A stretch of 64,000 bases of DNA, from NCBI GenBank assembly GCA_049841135.1, contig JASGHK010000007.1, forward strand, positions 1 through 64,000, in the 5' to 3' direction. The DNA is from JACRCT01 sp049841135 (GTDB lineage Bacteria > Myxococcota > Myxococcia > Myxococcales > UBA5297). The position numbers were made by a program, and so were the translations under genes. Below, in pieces: positions 49,701-60,929 of the stretch (positions are counted from its first letter, which is position 1; the number at the start of each line of letters is the position of its first letter). The notes under the pieces are model-generated. The model saw nothing but the letters and a program-made list of their open reading frames with translations. It was not told the origin of the DNA and searched no databases.

Positions 49701-52700
49701 ACCGAGAAGGAGAGCGGTTGACGCTGGCGCTGGTGGCGTAGGCTTCTGGTTGAGTCACGGCCGAGACCACCTGTGGTGTGGCGGCATCGAGGCTGGAATT
49801 CGTCTCCGACGATGGGGCCGGCGATGTTGCCCGCGGCGTCGCGGACCTTCACGTTGAGCAGCTTCGCCCCGTCGGGCGAGGAGAGCGCCCAGGGGAAGAA
49901 GGTGGAGTAGCTCTGCCAGGTCGTCGGCTCGGGGTGGGGTCGACTTCCAGACCCGCATCGAGGCGATGTCCGCGTCGGGGAAGCCGGTGAGCGAGACCGA
50001 GACCACCGAGTTGCGGGTGAGCGTCGCCGAGGCGCCGTTCTTGTCCTGGCCGTTGAGCCGGGTCTGCGCCGAGGCGACCGCCGGGGCGGTGATGTCGACC
50101 AGGAAGCTCTGCGGCGGGGCGTCGGCGCCGCGGTTGCCGGCGGCGGTCCGCGCGGCCACCGTCCCGGAGACGTGGGTGGTCTCGGCCAAGGTCGAGGCCG
50201 GCGGGTAGTTGGTCGTCGGCGCGGTCACGGTGGTGGCGATGCCGTCGAGCGTGACGACGTAGTCCGCCGCGCCGGTCACCGTCGACCAGGAGAGCGTCGG
50301 CCGCGCGTTGTTGGTGGGCGAGGGAACCACGGTGAGCACCGGGCTGCCCGGGACCGAGGAGTCGACGCTCAGCTTGCGGATGGGCGCCGAGGCCACGGTC
50401 GACAGCGTCCGCGGGAGGTTCTTGTAGAGCACCCGCCAGTACCAGTCGCCGTCGACGGTGAGGTGATGGTCCGCGAGGTGAGGGTCGTCTCCGAGCGCTC
50501 GTAGGTGGTCATCGACGAGGACTGCGAGAGGTCGACGAGGTAGCTGCCGATGCCGGCCACCGCGCTCCAGGTCAGCGTCACGGTGCGGGTCGCCGAGAGG
50601 GCGTTGGCGGCGGGGGAGACCAGCGCCGGGCTCGCCGGCGGCGCGGTGTCGCGGTCGAGCGAACTCGTCGCCGACCAGGCCGAGGCGTTGCCGACCGAGT
50701 CGGCCGAGCGCACGCGCCAGTACCAGGTGCCGTCGGTCGCCAGCGGCAGCGGGTAGGAGGTGCTGCTGGTCGTGGCCGATCCGAGGTTGGTGCCGTTGAA
50801 GGTCGCCACCTTGTCCCACTGGACGGTGTAGCTGGCGGCCTCGGCCACTCCGGACCAGGAGACGGTGGGGCTGGCGACGTTGGTCGGGTTGGGCGTGTAG
50901 GCGATGACGGTGGGCACTGCCGGCGGCGTGGAGTCGACGAGGAAGCTCTGCGCGGGCGCGTCGGCGCTGCGGTTGCCGGCGGCGTCGAGCGCGGCCACGG
51001 TCCAGGTGTGGTTGCCGTCGGCGAGCGCGCTCGGCGGCGTGTAGGAGGTGGTCACGACGCTCGCCGAGGCGCCGTCGAGGGTCACCGAGTAGCCGGTCGC
51101 GCCGCTCGAGGCGGCCCAGGCCAACAGCGGGCTGGGGTTGTTGGTGGGCGAGAGCACCGTGGTCAGCACCGGGGTCGCCGGCGCCACGGTGTCGATCGTC
51201 ACCTTGCGGATGACCGCGCTCGCCACCGCCGAGACGTTGCCCGCCGCGTCCTTGGCCAGCACGCGCCAGTACCAGTCGCCGTCGGCGGAGAGCGTCACGC
51301 CGCGGCTGGTGAAGCTCGTCTCCTGGCGGTCGTAGGTGGCCAGCGTCGCCGACTGCGAGGTGTCGACGAGGTAGAAGGCCGCGTCCGAGACCGTGGCCCA
51401 GGTGAGCACCGCCGTGCGCGAGGCGACGAGGGCGTTGGCTGCGGGGGTCGCGAGCGCGGGGTTGGCCGGCGCCGAGGTGTCGCGCGTGAAGGAGCCAGTG
51501 GTGGACCAGGCCGAGAGGTTGTTCACGGCGTCCTTGGCCTGGACGCGCCAGTACCAGGTGCCGTCGGTGGTCAACGGCAGCGTCCAGGTCGTCGAGGAGG
51601 TGAGCGCGCTGGTGAAGTCCGGGCCGGCGAAGGTCGCCACCTTGTCCCATTGGACCGTGTAACTGGCCGCGTCGGTCACGCCGGACCAGACGACCGCCGG
51701 GCTGGCGACGCTGGTCGGGTTGGGGGCGTAGGCGACGATGGTCGGGGTCGCCGGCGGCGTGGTCTTGATGACGAAGCTCTGCGGCGGCGCGTCCTCGCTG
51801 CGGTTGGTCGCGGCGTCCACCGCGGCCACCGTCCAGGTGTGCGTCCCGTCGGCGAGGTTGGTCGCCGGAGTGTAGCTGGTCGTGGCCTGGCTGATCGTCG
51901 TCCCGTCCAGGGTCAGCTGGTAGCTCGTGGCGCCGGCGACCGAGGTCCAGGAGAGCGTCGGCTTGGGGTTGTTGCTGGGGGTCGGCACCGCGGTCAGCGT
52001 CGGCACCGCCGGGTGGACGGTGTCGATGCGCACCTTGCGCACCGGCGCGCCGCCCGAGTCGGAGACGTTGTCGGCGGCGTCGCGCGCGAGGACCCGCCAG
52101 TACCAGGTGCCGTCGGCGAGCGTGAGGCTGCGCGAGGTGAAGGTGGCGCTGGTGCGCTCGAAGGTGGTGAAGGTCTGGCTCGCGGAGACGTCGAGGAAGT
52201 AGCCGACGGCGCCGCGGCGCGGACCAGGAGAAGGCGACGGCGGCCTCGGAGAGGAGCACGTCGTCGGCCGGGGAGAGCAGCGCCGGGCTGGACGGAGGCG
52301 TGGTCATCACCTGGAAGGAGGCGGCGACGGCGAAGGGCGAGGTGTTGCCGGCGGCGTCGATGGCCTGGACGCGCCAGGACCAGGGGCCGTCGGCGAGGAT
52401 GTCGGGGGTGAGCGCCACGCCGGGGGTCGTCGCGCTGCGCAGCGGCGTCCCGCCGGGGCCGGAGTTGAAGCCGGCCGCGGTGTCCAGGTCGACCCGGTAG
52501 AGCGCGGCGTCGGTGATGCTCGTCCAGGAGAGCGTCGGGCGGCTCAGCTTGGTCGGCGAGGCCACCGGGTAGGGCGTCGGCGCCAAGGGCGCGATCGTGT
52601 CCACGGTGAAGGAGTCGGCCTGGGCGAAGGCGCTCTCGAGCCCGGCCGCGTTCTTGGACTTCACGCGCCAGTACCAGGTGCCCTCGTGCAGCGGCGTGGT

Positions 52701-55700
52701 GGGGACGTACGAGAGCGCGGTCAGGTTGGAGACCTCGACGAGGCCCGCGCCGGTGAAGGTCGCCGAGATCGCACAACTGCAGCCGGTAGGCGCTGGCGCC
52801 GGTGACCGGGGCGAAGGAGAGCGTCGGCTTGGCGGAGCGGGTGTAGTCGCCCACCGGCGAGAGCAGCGGGACCTCGGGGACGACGGTGACGAGCTGGACG
52901 CTGGCCTCGAAGCGGGCCGAGGTGTTGCCGGCGGCGTCGCGCACCTTGGCGTAGACCGTCTTCGCACCGTCGCCCGGCGAGAGGACCCAGCTGAGCACCG
53001 TCTTGGGTGCGGCCAGCGGCTGGGAGACGGCGGCCACGAAGGTCGAGTCGTTGCTGAGCGTGATCTCCACCGCCTGGTCCTCGGCCTTGCCGGTCAGGGT
53101 CGAGTCGAGCCCGAGACGCACCACCGGCGAGGTCGCGTAGGCCGAGCCCTGGGTGAAGTCGTCGGGGAGCGGCGGGTTGATGGCGAAGGCCATCGAGGGC
53201 GGTGGCGTCGTGTCGAGGAAGACGCTGTCGCACGAGGCCGGGAGCGTCGAGCCGCGCGGGTCGGGGCAGAAGACGGTCGCGAGGTCGGCGACCGAGGAGT
53301 TGCCGGCGCGGTCGGTGACCTTGAGGTAGAGGCTGCGCGCTCCGTCGGCGCCGCTCGTCAGGTTGATGCCGTCGACCATCGACTCGCCCTCGCTCACGAC
53401 GAGCGAGACCGGCGCCGCGTCGGTGGGCGAGCGGTAGAGCCAGGCGCCGGAGAGGCCGGACACCGCGCCGCCGGGGGCGACGCCGCTGCGGTCTTCGTCG
53501 GTGCTCACCAGCACGCGCACCGAGGCCGTCCGGGTGTAGGCCGCGCCGCCGTTGGCGATCTGCCCGGCGAGCAGGGTCGCCGAGTCGGGCTCGATGACCA
53601 CCATGCCCTTGGGCGGCTTGCGGTCGAGGACGACCGGCAGCTCGAACCAGTCGGACTCGGCGCTGTCGGCGTCGCGGACGCGCACGTAGACGGTCTTGGC
53701 GCCGTCGCAGACGGCGAGCGGGCTGCCGGCGAGCGGGCAGGGCGAGGGTCGGAAGGAGAGCGCGATTGCATCCCAGGGGGCTCCCGCGCCGCCGGAGTAG
53801 GTCAGCGCCGTCCAGGCGCAGTCGGCGAGCGTGAACGTCGAGGGGTCGCCGCCCGCCGCAGGTTGGACCGAGGGCGATTCGCAGAAGCGGGCCTCGAAGG
53901 CGTTCGGGTAGCTGCCGCGGACGCGGACCTGCGCGAGCGAGGTCGCGTCGCCGAGGGTCTGGCCGGCCCCGTCCTCGAGCCACACGTCGCCGGCCTGCTC
54001 GGTGAGCGTCATCGGCGCGACCGAGGTGGCCTTCTGGGCCTCGACGACGACCGGGCTCTCCGTCTGGCGCCGGTAGCCGCCCTTGGTGGCCACGACGCTG
54101 TAGGTCCCGACCGGGACCGTCGTGAAGTGGTAGGCGCCGTTGGCGTTGGTGAACGTCGCCTGCTGCTCGAGGCCAGCCTGCTGCACGGCCACGCGGATGC
54201 CCTCGTGGTTGGTGGCGTTCGCGAGCTTGGCGTTGCCCTCGACGGAGCCGGTCGCCGGTGAGAGCGTGACCGAGCCGAGGTCGACGTCCTCGGCCGGGCC
54301 GACCACGACCTCGGGGAGCGTCTGCGACTCGAAGCCGGCGGCCGTCAGCGTCACGCGCCAGGTGCCGGCGGTCAGCCCGGCGAGGGTGAAGGCGCCGGTG
54401 TCGTCGGTGGTGGTGGCGGCGGTCTGCTTGCTGCCCGCCACGGAGAGGCCGCTCGCGGCGACGTTGACGCCCGAGTGGATCGCGCGGCCGGAGAGCTTCA
54501 CCACTCCGTGCAACCCGCCGGGGATCGGGTGCAGCAGCAGATCCGGAGCGGTCGTCACCTGGCCCTCGGTCACCTCGGTCGGCGTCGTGGCGACGGCCTG
54601 CTGGAACGCGGTGCCCTTCTGCGCGGTGGGGGTGTAGTCGCCGACCTTCAGCCCGCTGAAGAGGAAGGCGCCGGAGGAGTTGGTGTAGGTCACGATGCCC
54701 GGGGCGGCCTCGACGCGGATGCCGTCGTGGTTGCTCTCGCCCTCGAGCGTGGCCTTGCCGGCGAGGTCGCCGCGCGCCGCGGCCAGCGTGAGCCTCCTGC
54801 GCCAGGAGATCGGCGCCCTCGGCGAGGGTGAGCCCGGCGAGCGAGCGCGAGGCGTAGCCCGGGTGCGAGAAGTCGAGCCGGTAGGTGCCCGCGGTCAGGC
54901 CCGAGACGCTGTAGCCGCCGTCGCTGCCGGCGACCGCGGTCAGGCCGGTGTCGACGTACGAGCCGGAGGAGCTGTCCTGCTTCCAGAGAGAGACCACCGT
55001 CCCGGCCGGGGTGGCGGCGTCCTCGAGCCGCACCGAGCCGCGCAGGTGCGCCGTCCGGTCGAGGGTGAGCGTCTGCGAATACTCCTGCGTGACGTTGCCG
55101 CACGCGTCCTTGAAGCGGGCGAAGACGGTGCGCACCCCGTCGCTGCCGCCGGCGAGCCTCCAGCCGAGCTTCCCGTTCGCAGGCAGGTCGAGGAAGCCGG
55201 TCCCGTCGAGCCCGGCGGCGTTGCCCACCTCCACCTCGGTGGCGGCGCTGACCTGGAAGGAGAGGGTGACGTCGAGCGAGCGCGCGAGGGTCGCACCGCC
55301 GTCGACGGCGATGGCGGGCGTGCCGACCTGCGGGCCGGCGGTGTTCACCTTGATCGTCGCCTCGCCGGGGGCGGCCGAGGTGTTCCCCGCGGCGTCGCGA
55401 AGGGCGACCTGGACCTTCTTCGTCCCGTCCGAGCCGAGGTCGACCTGGTACTGAGTGTCGAAGTCCACCCATGGCTCGTCATCGAAGGCGCCGTCGACCG
55501 AGACCTGCATCTGGTAGAGCCCGGAGCACTGCCCGGAGACCGCACACGAGTCTTCGCCGTCGATGCGCAGCGAGACGAGCGAGAGGTTGGTGCAGGAGCT
55601 GCCGGAGACCAGCGACGGCGGGCGGACCGCCGGCGGCAGGGTGTCCACGAGCACCGTGGCCTCGAAGGTCGGCGAGGTGGAGCAGAGCACCGAGCGGAAC

Positions 55701-56661
55701 TGGACGAAGAGCGTGCGCGGCCCGTCTCCCGGCGGCAGCGACCAGGCGCGGGACTCCTGGGCGGGGACGAAGTCGACGTCGCCGCGCGCGGGGTCCGCGA
55801 AGGCCGGGTCCTCGGAGAAGCGCATGCCGTTGTAGAGCGGCGGCACCGCCACCTCGACCGACACGTCCAGGCTGTTGGTCGCGGTCGCAGACGGCGAAGC
55901 CTTCGGGTTGGTCGGCCGGCGGATCCGGCGATCTGGTCCGAGGCGAGCAAGACCAGCGTGCCCACCTCGGCCTGCTCGCCCGCCCTGACCTCGACGCTGG
56001 TGGAGGAGGCTGCGGGCACGAAGCCGTCGCGCTCGGCGGTGGCGAGGTAGGGACCGGCGGCCAGGCCCAGGGCGACGAAGGTGCCGTCCGCCTTGAGCGT
56101 CGCGGTCACGGCCTCCTCGGCGCCGGGCGTGGTGCAGTCGGCCCCGGAGGTCGAGGTCGCGGTGAACGGCTGGACGAGGCGGATGAGCGTCACCCGGGTG
56201 TCGAGCGGCGCGGCGGAGTCGGTGGACCCGGTCCGCGCGACAACACGGCCCTGCAGCATGCCGCGCCCCGCCTTGAGCTCGAAGGTGCCCGCATCGGTGG
56301 TCTGCTCGGGAGTCACCGAGATGCCGAAGCGATCGACCGGCTCGAACCCCGGCGCCGAGACCTTGACCCGATAGGTGCCGCGCGGAACGTCCGCCGTGAA
56401 CTGGGCGCGCTGGCCGTCGACCGTGACCGTCACGGCGATGTCGGCGACGGCCTCGCCCTTGGGCGTCGTCCCGTCGACCTGGACTTTGAGCGCGTCGGTG
56501 GCGAAGGCGGCCTCCGCCACCACGACGCCGGAGATCTTGCCCTTCACCTGGACGGTGATCGGCGACTCGGGGTCGTACGGGTTGGTGTGGAGGACCGTGT
56601 CGTTGCAGGCTGCGAGGGTGCTCAGCAGGCCCGCGACGCGTAGGAGGCGACCAGCACACAT
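49650..56661 (-). CDS. giant Fn3/carboxypeptidase-regulatory lipoprotein (about 2,300 residues, 3' end cut, frameshifted)
   Basis: This is a cell-surface lipoprotein. The ATG at 56,661 follows CCGGAGAAACGCACT. The signal sequence is MCAGRLLRVAGLLSTLAAC. Residues about 30-260 are carboxypeptidase-regulatory/PEGA-like modules (FTADVPRGTYRVKVSAPGFE). Next are Ig-like modules with the phrase VQVALRDAAGNTSAAPGE, then four more carboxypeptidase-regulatory modules (YSVSGLTAGTYRLDFSHPGY, FTLAGLTAGTWRVTLTAAGF, YHFTTVPVGTYSVVATKGGY). The C-terminal third is a tandem array of Fn3-like domains with DGTWYWRVxAKD cores, organised in a 277-residue super-repeat. Shifts occur near 55,915, 54,797, 52,770, 52,215, 50,465 and 49,935. 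The natural C-terminus is not reached before the junction. Such proteins are frequent in Myxococcota; the ligand is unknown. Confidence 0.75.
49960..52180 (-). repeat. about 830-bp super-repeat inside the giant lipoprotein
   Basis: The anchor CGCCAGTACCAG recurs at 50,434, 51,264 and 52,093, spacings 830 and 829 bases (831 = 277 codons allowing for indels). Each unit codes for WYWRVLAKDAAGN, then ATGYSVTLDG or similar, NRSADAPAQSFLVDSTPP, YTVQWDKVATF and SAWSATSS modules. Confidence 0.8.
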
Positions 56662-56990
56662 AGTGCGTTTCTCCGGAGGGGCGTGGAGTTGAACAAGTAG
56701 CGGCGTGGGGAGGGCCAGTCCACGTCCTTTGCCGTCGGCACGCGTGGCGAAAACCGATAGGAATCCAAGGCATTGGCCCAGGTGGCCTGGGTGCGGAATG
56801 CACCACCCTGCGATTGGCCCGGAAGTCCGACGGGTTAGCCGAGACTTCACAGACGGTGAGGTGTCGAGGAGGCATCCGGACACGCCCCAACGGGGGACCG
56901 CCTGCCGTCGGAGCGTGGGCTCTCTCGGTGGTCTGCGTCCGCGAACGGGCGAGCTCGCTCGGTTGTCAGAGAGCCGAGCGGAGGCACTCC
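56662..56990. other. divergent promoter region
   Basis: There is no gene between the divergent giant lipoprotein and exbD. A hairpin CGCTCGG/CCGAGCG (56,956-56,962 and 56,974-56,980) runs into the GGAGG that serves exbD and could mask it. CCCAGGTGGCCTGGG near 56,777 is a second palindrome. No clear promoter hexamers are visible. Confidence 0.5.
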
Positions 56991-57532
56991 ATGGGATTCC
57001 CGTCGCGCCGCAAAGCAGCGCCAGCGACCACCGAGGACGTGGGCGAGCTCAACATCGTCCCGTACCTCGACATCATGATGAACCTCATCATGTTCATGCT
57101 GCTCTCGATGACCGGGCTGTCGGCCTTCGGGGTCGTCAACGCCGCGGTGCCCAGGTTCCTGCCCGTCGACTCCCGGCCTGCCGCGGCGCCCGCGCCCGAG
57201 CCTTCGGCGTTGAAGCTGAGCGTCCTGGTGACGGCGCGCGGCTTCTACGTCGCCGGCGAAGGCGGATCCTGCCCGGAGAGCGAAGAGGTGAGCCGACCAT
57301 CCCCGCCAAAGCCGGCGGAGTTCTCGACTACGAGGTGCTGACGGCGCGGCTGGTGGAGGTGAAGCGGGCGTTCCCGAGCGAGACCAAGGTGACGCTCGTC
57401 GCGGATCCCGCTGTGCCGTACGAGGTGCTCGTCAGGACCATGGACGCCTGCCGGGAGAATCCGGCCAGGCGTGGCGAAGGCCGGTTCGAGCCGCTCTTCT
57501 ACGATGTGTCGCTCGCGGCTGGAGTGGAGTAG
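56991..57532 (+). CDS. exbD: ExbD/TolR-type biopolymer transport protein, one frameshift
   Basis: This inner-membrane component of a proton-motive-force transducer normally works with ExbB/TolQ and TonB/TolA. The ATG at 56,991 follows CGGAGGCACTCC. One membrane helix carries the conserved Asp: ELNIVPYLDIMMNLIMFMLL. An Ala/Pro linker follows, then a periplasmic domain (ALKLSVLVTARGFYVAGEGG). After the shift near 57,268 it continues VLDYEVLTARLVEVKRAFPS and VTLVADPAVPYEVLVRTMDA, the usual ExbD fold. The repaired length is about 180 residues. No exbB or tonB is seen beside it. It could energise the TonB receptor at 62,443, but nothing shows this directly. Confidence 0.88.
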
Positions 57533-57628
57533 TCGACCGGAGGGACATGGGCGCAGCCCGGGTCCTTCACCGAAGGTGTGTCCGTGCTAGCCTCCGCGTC
57601 GGGCCGAGACCAGCGGGGCATCGTGAGC

Positions 57629-58951
57629 ATGCGCGCCGTTTCCTTCATCTGTCTCGTCGTGCTCGTGGCGTGCCGCCACGAAGAGCATCCCTCCATCGTC
57701 AAGGCGCAGTACCCGGACGGCAGTCCGTTGAAGGGCGCCAAGGTGTCTATCAACGGCAAGGCGTTTGGCGAGACCGACGACGCGGGGAGGATCGACGCAA
57801 GCGCCGCGTTCGACGCCGTCGATCGCCGGGAGGGGCTTCGCTTTCACGGCGTCACAATCGACAAGTCCGAAGACACCTGCTCGTTCTCGCACGTCGCGAA
57901 GCTGCTCGACCTCTCCATCGACAACACGGTGATCGTGCCGAGGCCGGTGACCGGGCTGAGAGCGTTGGAGACGCACCCCAAGAGCGTGCGCCTGTCGTGG
58001 GGCCAGGCCGACGAGGTCGGCTTCGGCGAGTACCGGATCTACTCGAGTGTCTCGGACGGCTTCGACGACAACACCGGACTGCTCGAGGCCACCGAAGGCG
58101 ACCGCACGACGACCGAGGCCATCCTGAGCAACGCGCTCTCCAACGGCACCGTCGCGCACGGGTCCGATCGCGTCGTGGTCTTCAGGGTCTTCGTGCACGA
58201 CGCGGACGGAACCAAGACGGGAAGCTGCGGCCTCGAGGTGAGGCCGCCAGTCTGGGAGGGGGCCGGGGCGACGGTGGTGCACCACCTCGTCGCGGAGCGG
58301 AGCTTCGAGGTCCCTGTGGACATCCATGGTCTCGCCCACGACGGGACCACGCTGTGGGTGGTCTACGCGAAAGTCATCGGCAACTCCGTCGAAGGCAAGC
58401 CCAACGAGTTGGCGATTGCGCAACTCGACCTCGACACCGCCCAACTCCTCGAGAAAGTCTCCTTCCAGCACTCGGCCTTCCCCAGTGGACTCGCGTGGGA
58501 CGGGCAGGTGTTCTGGTTCACCGGGGACCTTGCGGCAGCCGGTCACCTTGGGCGCTACGACCCGCAGACCAACACCGCGGCCTTCCTGTTCGAGATCGAG
58601 TACGGGACGATGTCCGTGGCCTGGAACGGCGAGCACCTGCTGCTCAACAAGTACTGGGCCGAGATCGAGAAGGTGGACCGAGCGACGGGCAGCGTGGTCG
58701 GCGAGATCACCAACCCGTTCGACGTCGTCTTCGGGAATGCGAACGAGGGGCTCGCCTACCGGCCGGGAGAGCTCTGGCTCGCGCACGGGCAGACGAGCGA
58801 CATCGCGATCGTGAACGACGCGGGTGAGCACATCGGCCTCGCAGCCGGTGGCCCAGGGACGCTCAGCCAGCATCCCCAGCTGGTCTTTGTGGGCGACAAG
58901 CTCGTGAGCGCCGCTGACAAGACGGTGACGGTCTACCGGATCGATCCCTGA
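57629..58951 (+). CDS. lipoprotein with Fn3-like and beta-propeller-like regions
   Basis: This is a 440-residue exported lipoprotein with an intact frame. The start at 57,629 is chosen because a short signal sequence with lipobox follows at once (MRAVSFICLVVLVAC); an in-frame ATG at 57,578 is possible. Residues 25-90 form a carboxypeptidase-regulatory-like module (YPDGSPLKGAKVSINGKAFG). Residues 105-205 form an Fn3-like module (VTGLRALETHPKSVRLSWGQ). Residues 225-440 are repeated beta-sheets like a YncE or SMP-30 propeller (LAWDGQVFWFTGDLAAAGHL, GLAYRPGELWLAHGQTSDIA). The ligand is unknown. It converges on btuC with a 25-base gap. Confidence 0.78.
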   Translation: MRAVSFICLVVLVACRHEEHPSIVKAQYPDGSPLKGAKVSINGKAFGETDDAGRIDASAAFDAVDRREGLRFHGVTIDKSEDTCSFSHVAKLLDLSIDNTVIVPRPVTGLRALETHPKSVRLSWGQADEVGFGEYRIYSSVSDGFDDNTGLLEATEGDRTTTEAILSNALSNGTVAHGSDRVVVFRVFVHDADGTKTGSCGLEVRPPVWEGAGATVVHHLVAERSFEVPVDIHGLAHDGTTLWVVYAKVIGNSVEGKPNELAIAQLDLDTAQLLEKVSFQHSAFPSGLAWDGQVFWFTGDLAAAGHLGRYDPQTNTAAFLFEIEYGTMSVAWNGEHLLLNKYWAEIEKVDRATGSVVGEITNPFDVVFGNANEGLAYRPGELWLAHGQTSDIAIVNDAGEHIGLAAGGPGTLSQHPQLVFVGDKLVSAADKTVTVYRIDP

Positions 58952-58976
58952 AGCGCGGCGCCGGGCCTGCGAACGA

Positions 58977-60068
58977 CTAGGCCATCGCCTTTCCCAGCCG
59001 GCGAAGCATCCACAGGAATGCGGGTCCGCCGATGAGCGCGGTGAGTACGCCCACTGGGGTCGCGGTCCCCAGCGGTCGGAACAGGACCCGCGCGAGGAGG
59101 TCGGCGAGCACCAGGAAGAAGGCTCCGCCGACGGCCGAGGCGGGCAGCAGCAGCCGCTGATCCGGCCCGAGCCACAGGCGAAGCAGGTGCGGCACGATGA
59201 GCCCGACGAAGCCGACGAGCCCGGTCACCGCCACCGCCGCCGCGACGCACAGCGAGGTCCCGAGGAAGAGCAGCCGGCGAACGCGCTCGACCTCGACGCC
59301 GAGCGAGGCCGCGCCCTCGTCTCCGAGCGAGAGCAGGTTCAGGTCCGCCGCGAAATAGAGCACCAGCCCGACGCCGAGGGCTTCGAACAAGGCGATGCCG
59401 GCGACCGACGACCACTCGGGGTAGTCGAGCGCGCCGGCGAGCCAGTAGACGAGGTCGCTCAGGCGCTCCGGCGGGAGCATGGCCTTGAGGAAGGTGATGG
59501 CCGCCGAGGCGAGCGCGTTGAAGACCACCCCCGCCAAGAGCGCGCCGTAGGTCGAGAGCCGGTCGCCGAAGCGGCCCGCGGTGTAGACGACCACCGACGC
59601 CGCGAGCGCGCCCAGGAGCGCAGCGATGGTCGTCGGCGAGTGCGCCAGCAGCCCGCCGACCACCGGCGCGAGGGGGCCCGGCAACGTGGCGTGCGCCCAG
59701 CTCGAGAACGCCGTCGCCAGCGCCGCCCCGCCCACGGCCAGCGAGAGCGTCCCACCCAGGGCCGCGCCCCCCGAGACGCCGAGCACGAAGGGATCGGCGA
59801 GCGGGTTTCGCAACAGCGCCTGCAGCGCGCAGCCCGCCACCGCCAGCGAGCCGCCGATGATCGCCGCGAGCAGCACCCGCGGCAGCCGCAGCTCCGCCAA
59901 CACGAGCCGCTCGCGTCCGGCGGGATCGGAGAGCGCCGCGCCCAGATCCAGCGAGGACTCGCCGAAGGCGAGCGCCAGCAGCGCCGCGACGAACAGGCAC
60001 ACCGACAGCCCGCCGAGGACGGCCACCGCGCGCGAAGGCGTCAGGCGGGCGGCGGCGGCGACGGTCAC
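58977..60068 (-). CDS. btuC: FecCD/BtuC-family ABC permease
   Basis: This is the 363-residue inner-membrane permease of a vitamin B12 or metal-chelate importer, with an intact frame. The GTG start at 60,068 overlaps the stop of btuF in GTGA. About ten membrane helices: AVLGGLSVCLFVAALLALAF at the N-terminus, then RLPRVLLAAIIGGSLAVAGC, the signature NPLADPFVLGVSGGAALGG and the late motif GFVGLIVPHLLRLWLGPDQR, both diagnostic of the FecCD family. The ATPase subunit is absent: the next gene is on the opposite strand 25 bases away, so btuD must be elsewhere. Cobalamin is the most likely substrate given its partner; a siderophore or heme is possible. Confidence 0.92.
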   Translation of the reverse strand: MTVAAAARLTPSRAVAVLGGLSVCLFVAALLALAFGESSLDLGAALSDPAGRERLVLAELRLPRVLLAAIIGGSLAVAGCALQALLRNPLADPFVLGVSGGAALGGTLSLAVGGAALATAFSSWAHATLPGPLAPVVGGLLAHSPTTIAALLGALAASVVVYTAGRFGDRLSTYGALLAGVVFNALASAAITFLKAMLPPERLSDLVYWLAGALDYPEWSSVAGIALFEALGVGLVLYFAADLNLLSLGDEGAASLGVEVERVRRLLFLGTSLCVAAAVAVTGLVGFVGLIVPHLLRLWLGPDQRLLLPASAVGGAFFLVLADLLARVLFRPLGTATPVGVLTALIGGPAFLWMLRRLGKAMA

Positions 60069-60929
60069 GGCTTCTTCTCAACCGAGGCGCCGGGGTGGAG
60101 CAGGCCGAACAGCTCCTCCACTGCCTGGCCGTAGCGCGGGCCGGGACGGAAGAGGCTGGGCGAGGCGACCGCCACCCGCGCCTGTGCGAGGCCGGGCAGC
60201 TGCAGGAGCCGGTCGCGGGGCGCTTCGCGGACGTCGGCGGCGTCGACGATGACTTGAGGCGCGGCGCGCACCGCGAGCCTCGGCGCTGAAGACGGGGTAG
60301 GGCGTCTTGGCGGCGTCGGCAGCATTGGTCGCGCCGGCGGAGAAGAGCATCCCGTCGCCGAAGCTCCCCGGGCCGGACACGACCAGCGGGTCCCAGTCGT
60401 AGACGACCAGCGCGCGCACCGGCGCGACGGTCTTGGCTTTGGCGCGCACGGCCTCGACGCGTGCGCGCGTCTCCTTGGCCAGCGCTGCCCCCTTCTCGGC
60501 GAGCCCCAGCGCCGCGCCGACTTCGCGCAGCGCCGCGTAGATCTCCTCGTCGTTGCCCAGCGGGACGGCCAGCACCGGCGTTCCCAGCGCCGCCATCCGC
60601 TCGACGGCGCCGCGGTTGCCCGGGGAGGGCTCGCACAGAACGAGATCCGGGCGCAGCGCGAGGACGGCCTCGACCGAGGGATCGCTGTACCCGCCGATCT
60701 TCGGGAGCGCCTTGACCTGCGGGGCATCGTCGAAGCGCGAGACGCCGACCACCCGCTCGCCTGCGCCCAGCGCCAGCACCGTCTCGGTTAGAGATGGCGC
60801 CAGCGTGACGACGCGCTGGGGCGAGGCGATCGCCTTGGGCCCCAGGTGGATGGCTGCGCGCGGAGCGGCGGCGCCCAGGCAGGCCAGGGCCGCCGCCGCG
60901 AGCAGGGCTTGGGGACGCAGCCGCCTCAC
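60065..60929 (-). CDS. btuF: BtuF-like periplasmic binding protein, one frameshift
   Basis: This is the periplasmic substrate-binding protein, about 288 residues. The GTG at 60,929 is the start because it overlaps the previous stop in GTGA. The signal sequence is ALLAAAALACLGAAA. The helical-backbone metal-receptor fold is plain: ASPQRVVTLAPSLTETVLAL, GAGERVVGVSRFDDAPQVKA, IGGYSDPSVEAVLALRPDLV, and VVYDWDPLVVSGPGSFGDGM. The frame breaks near 60,285 and continues PQVIVDAADVREAPRDRLLQ to the stop at 60,065, which again overlaps btuC. The Glu-containing loops of BtuF that dock on BtuC are present in the pattern. It is closer to cobalamin BtuF than to siderophore binders. Confidence 0.88.

Noticed and set aside
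52597..54261. 554-codon open frame on the plus strand opposite the giant lipoprotein
   Set aside because: Its product is Arg/Gly/Val-rich with no domain pattern, and it mirrors the high-G+C coding strand of the lipoprotein; it is a shadow frame.
55471..56643. 390-codon plus-strand open frame
   Set aside because: Arg/Ala/Pro-rich shadow of the lipoprotein N-terminal modules, no start signal.
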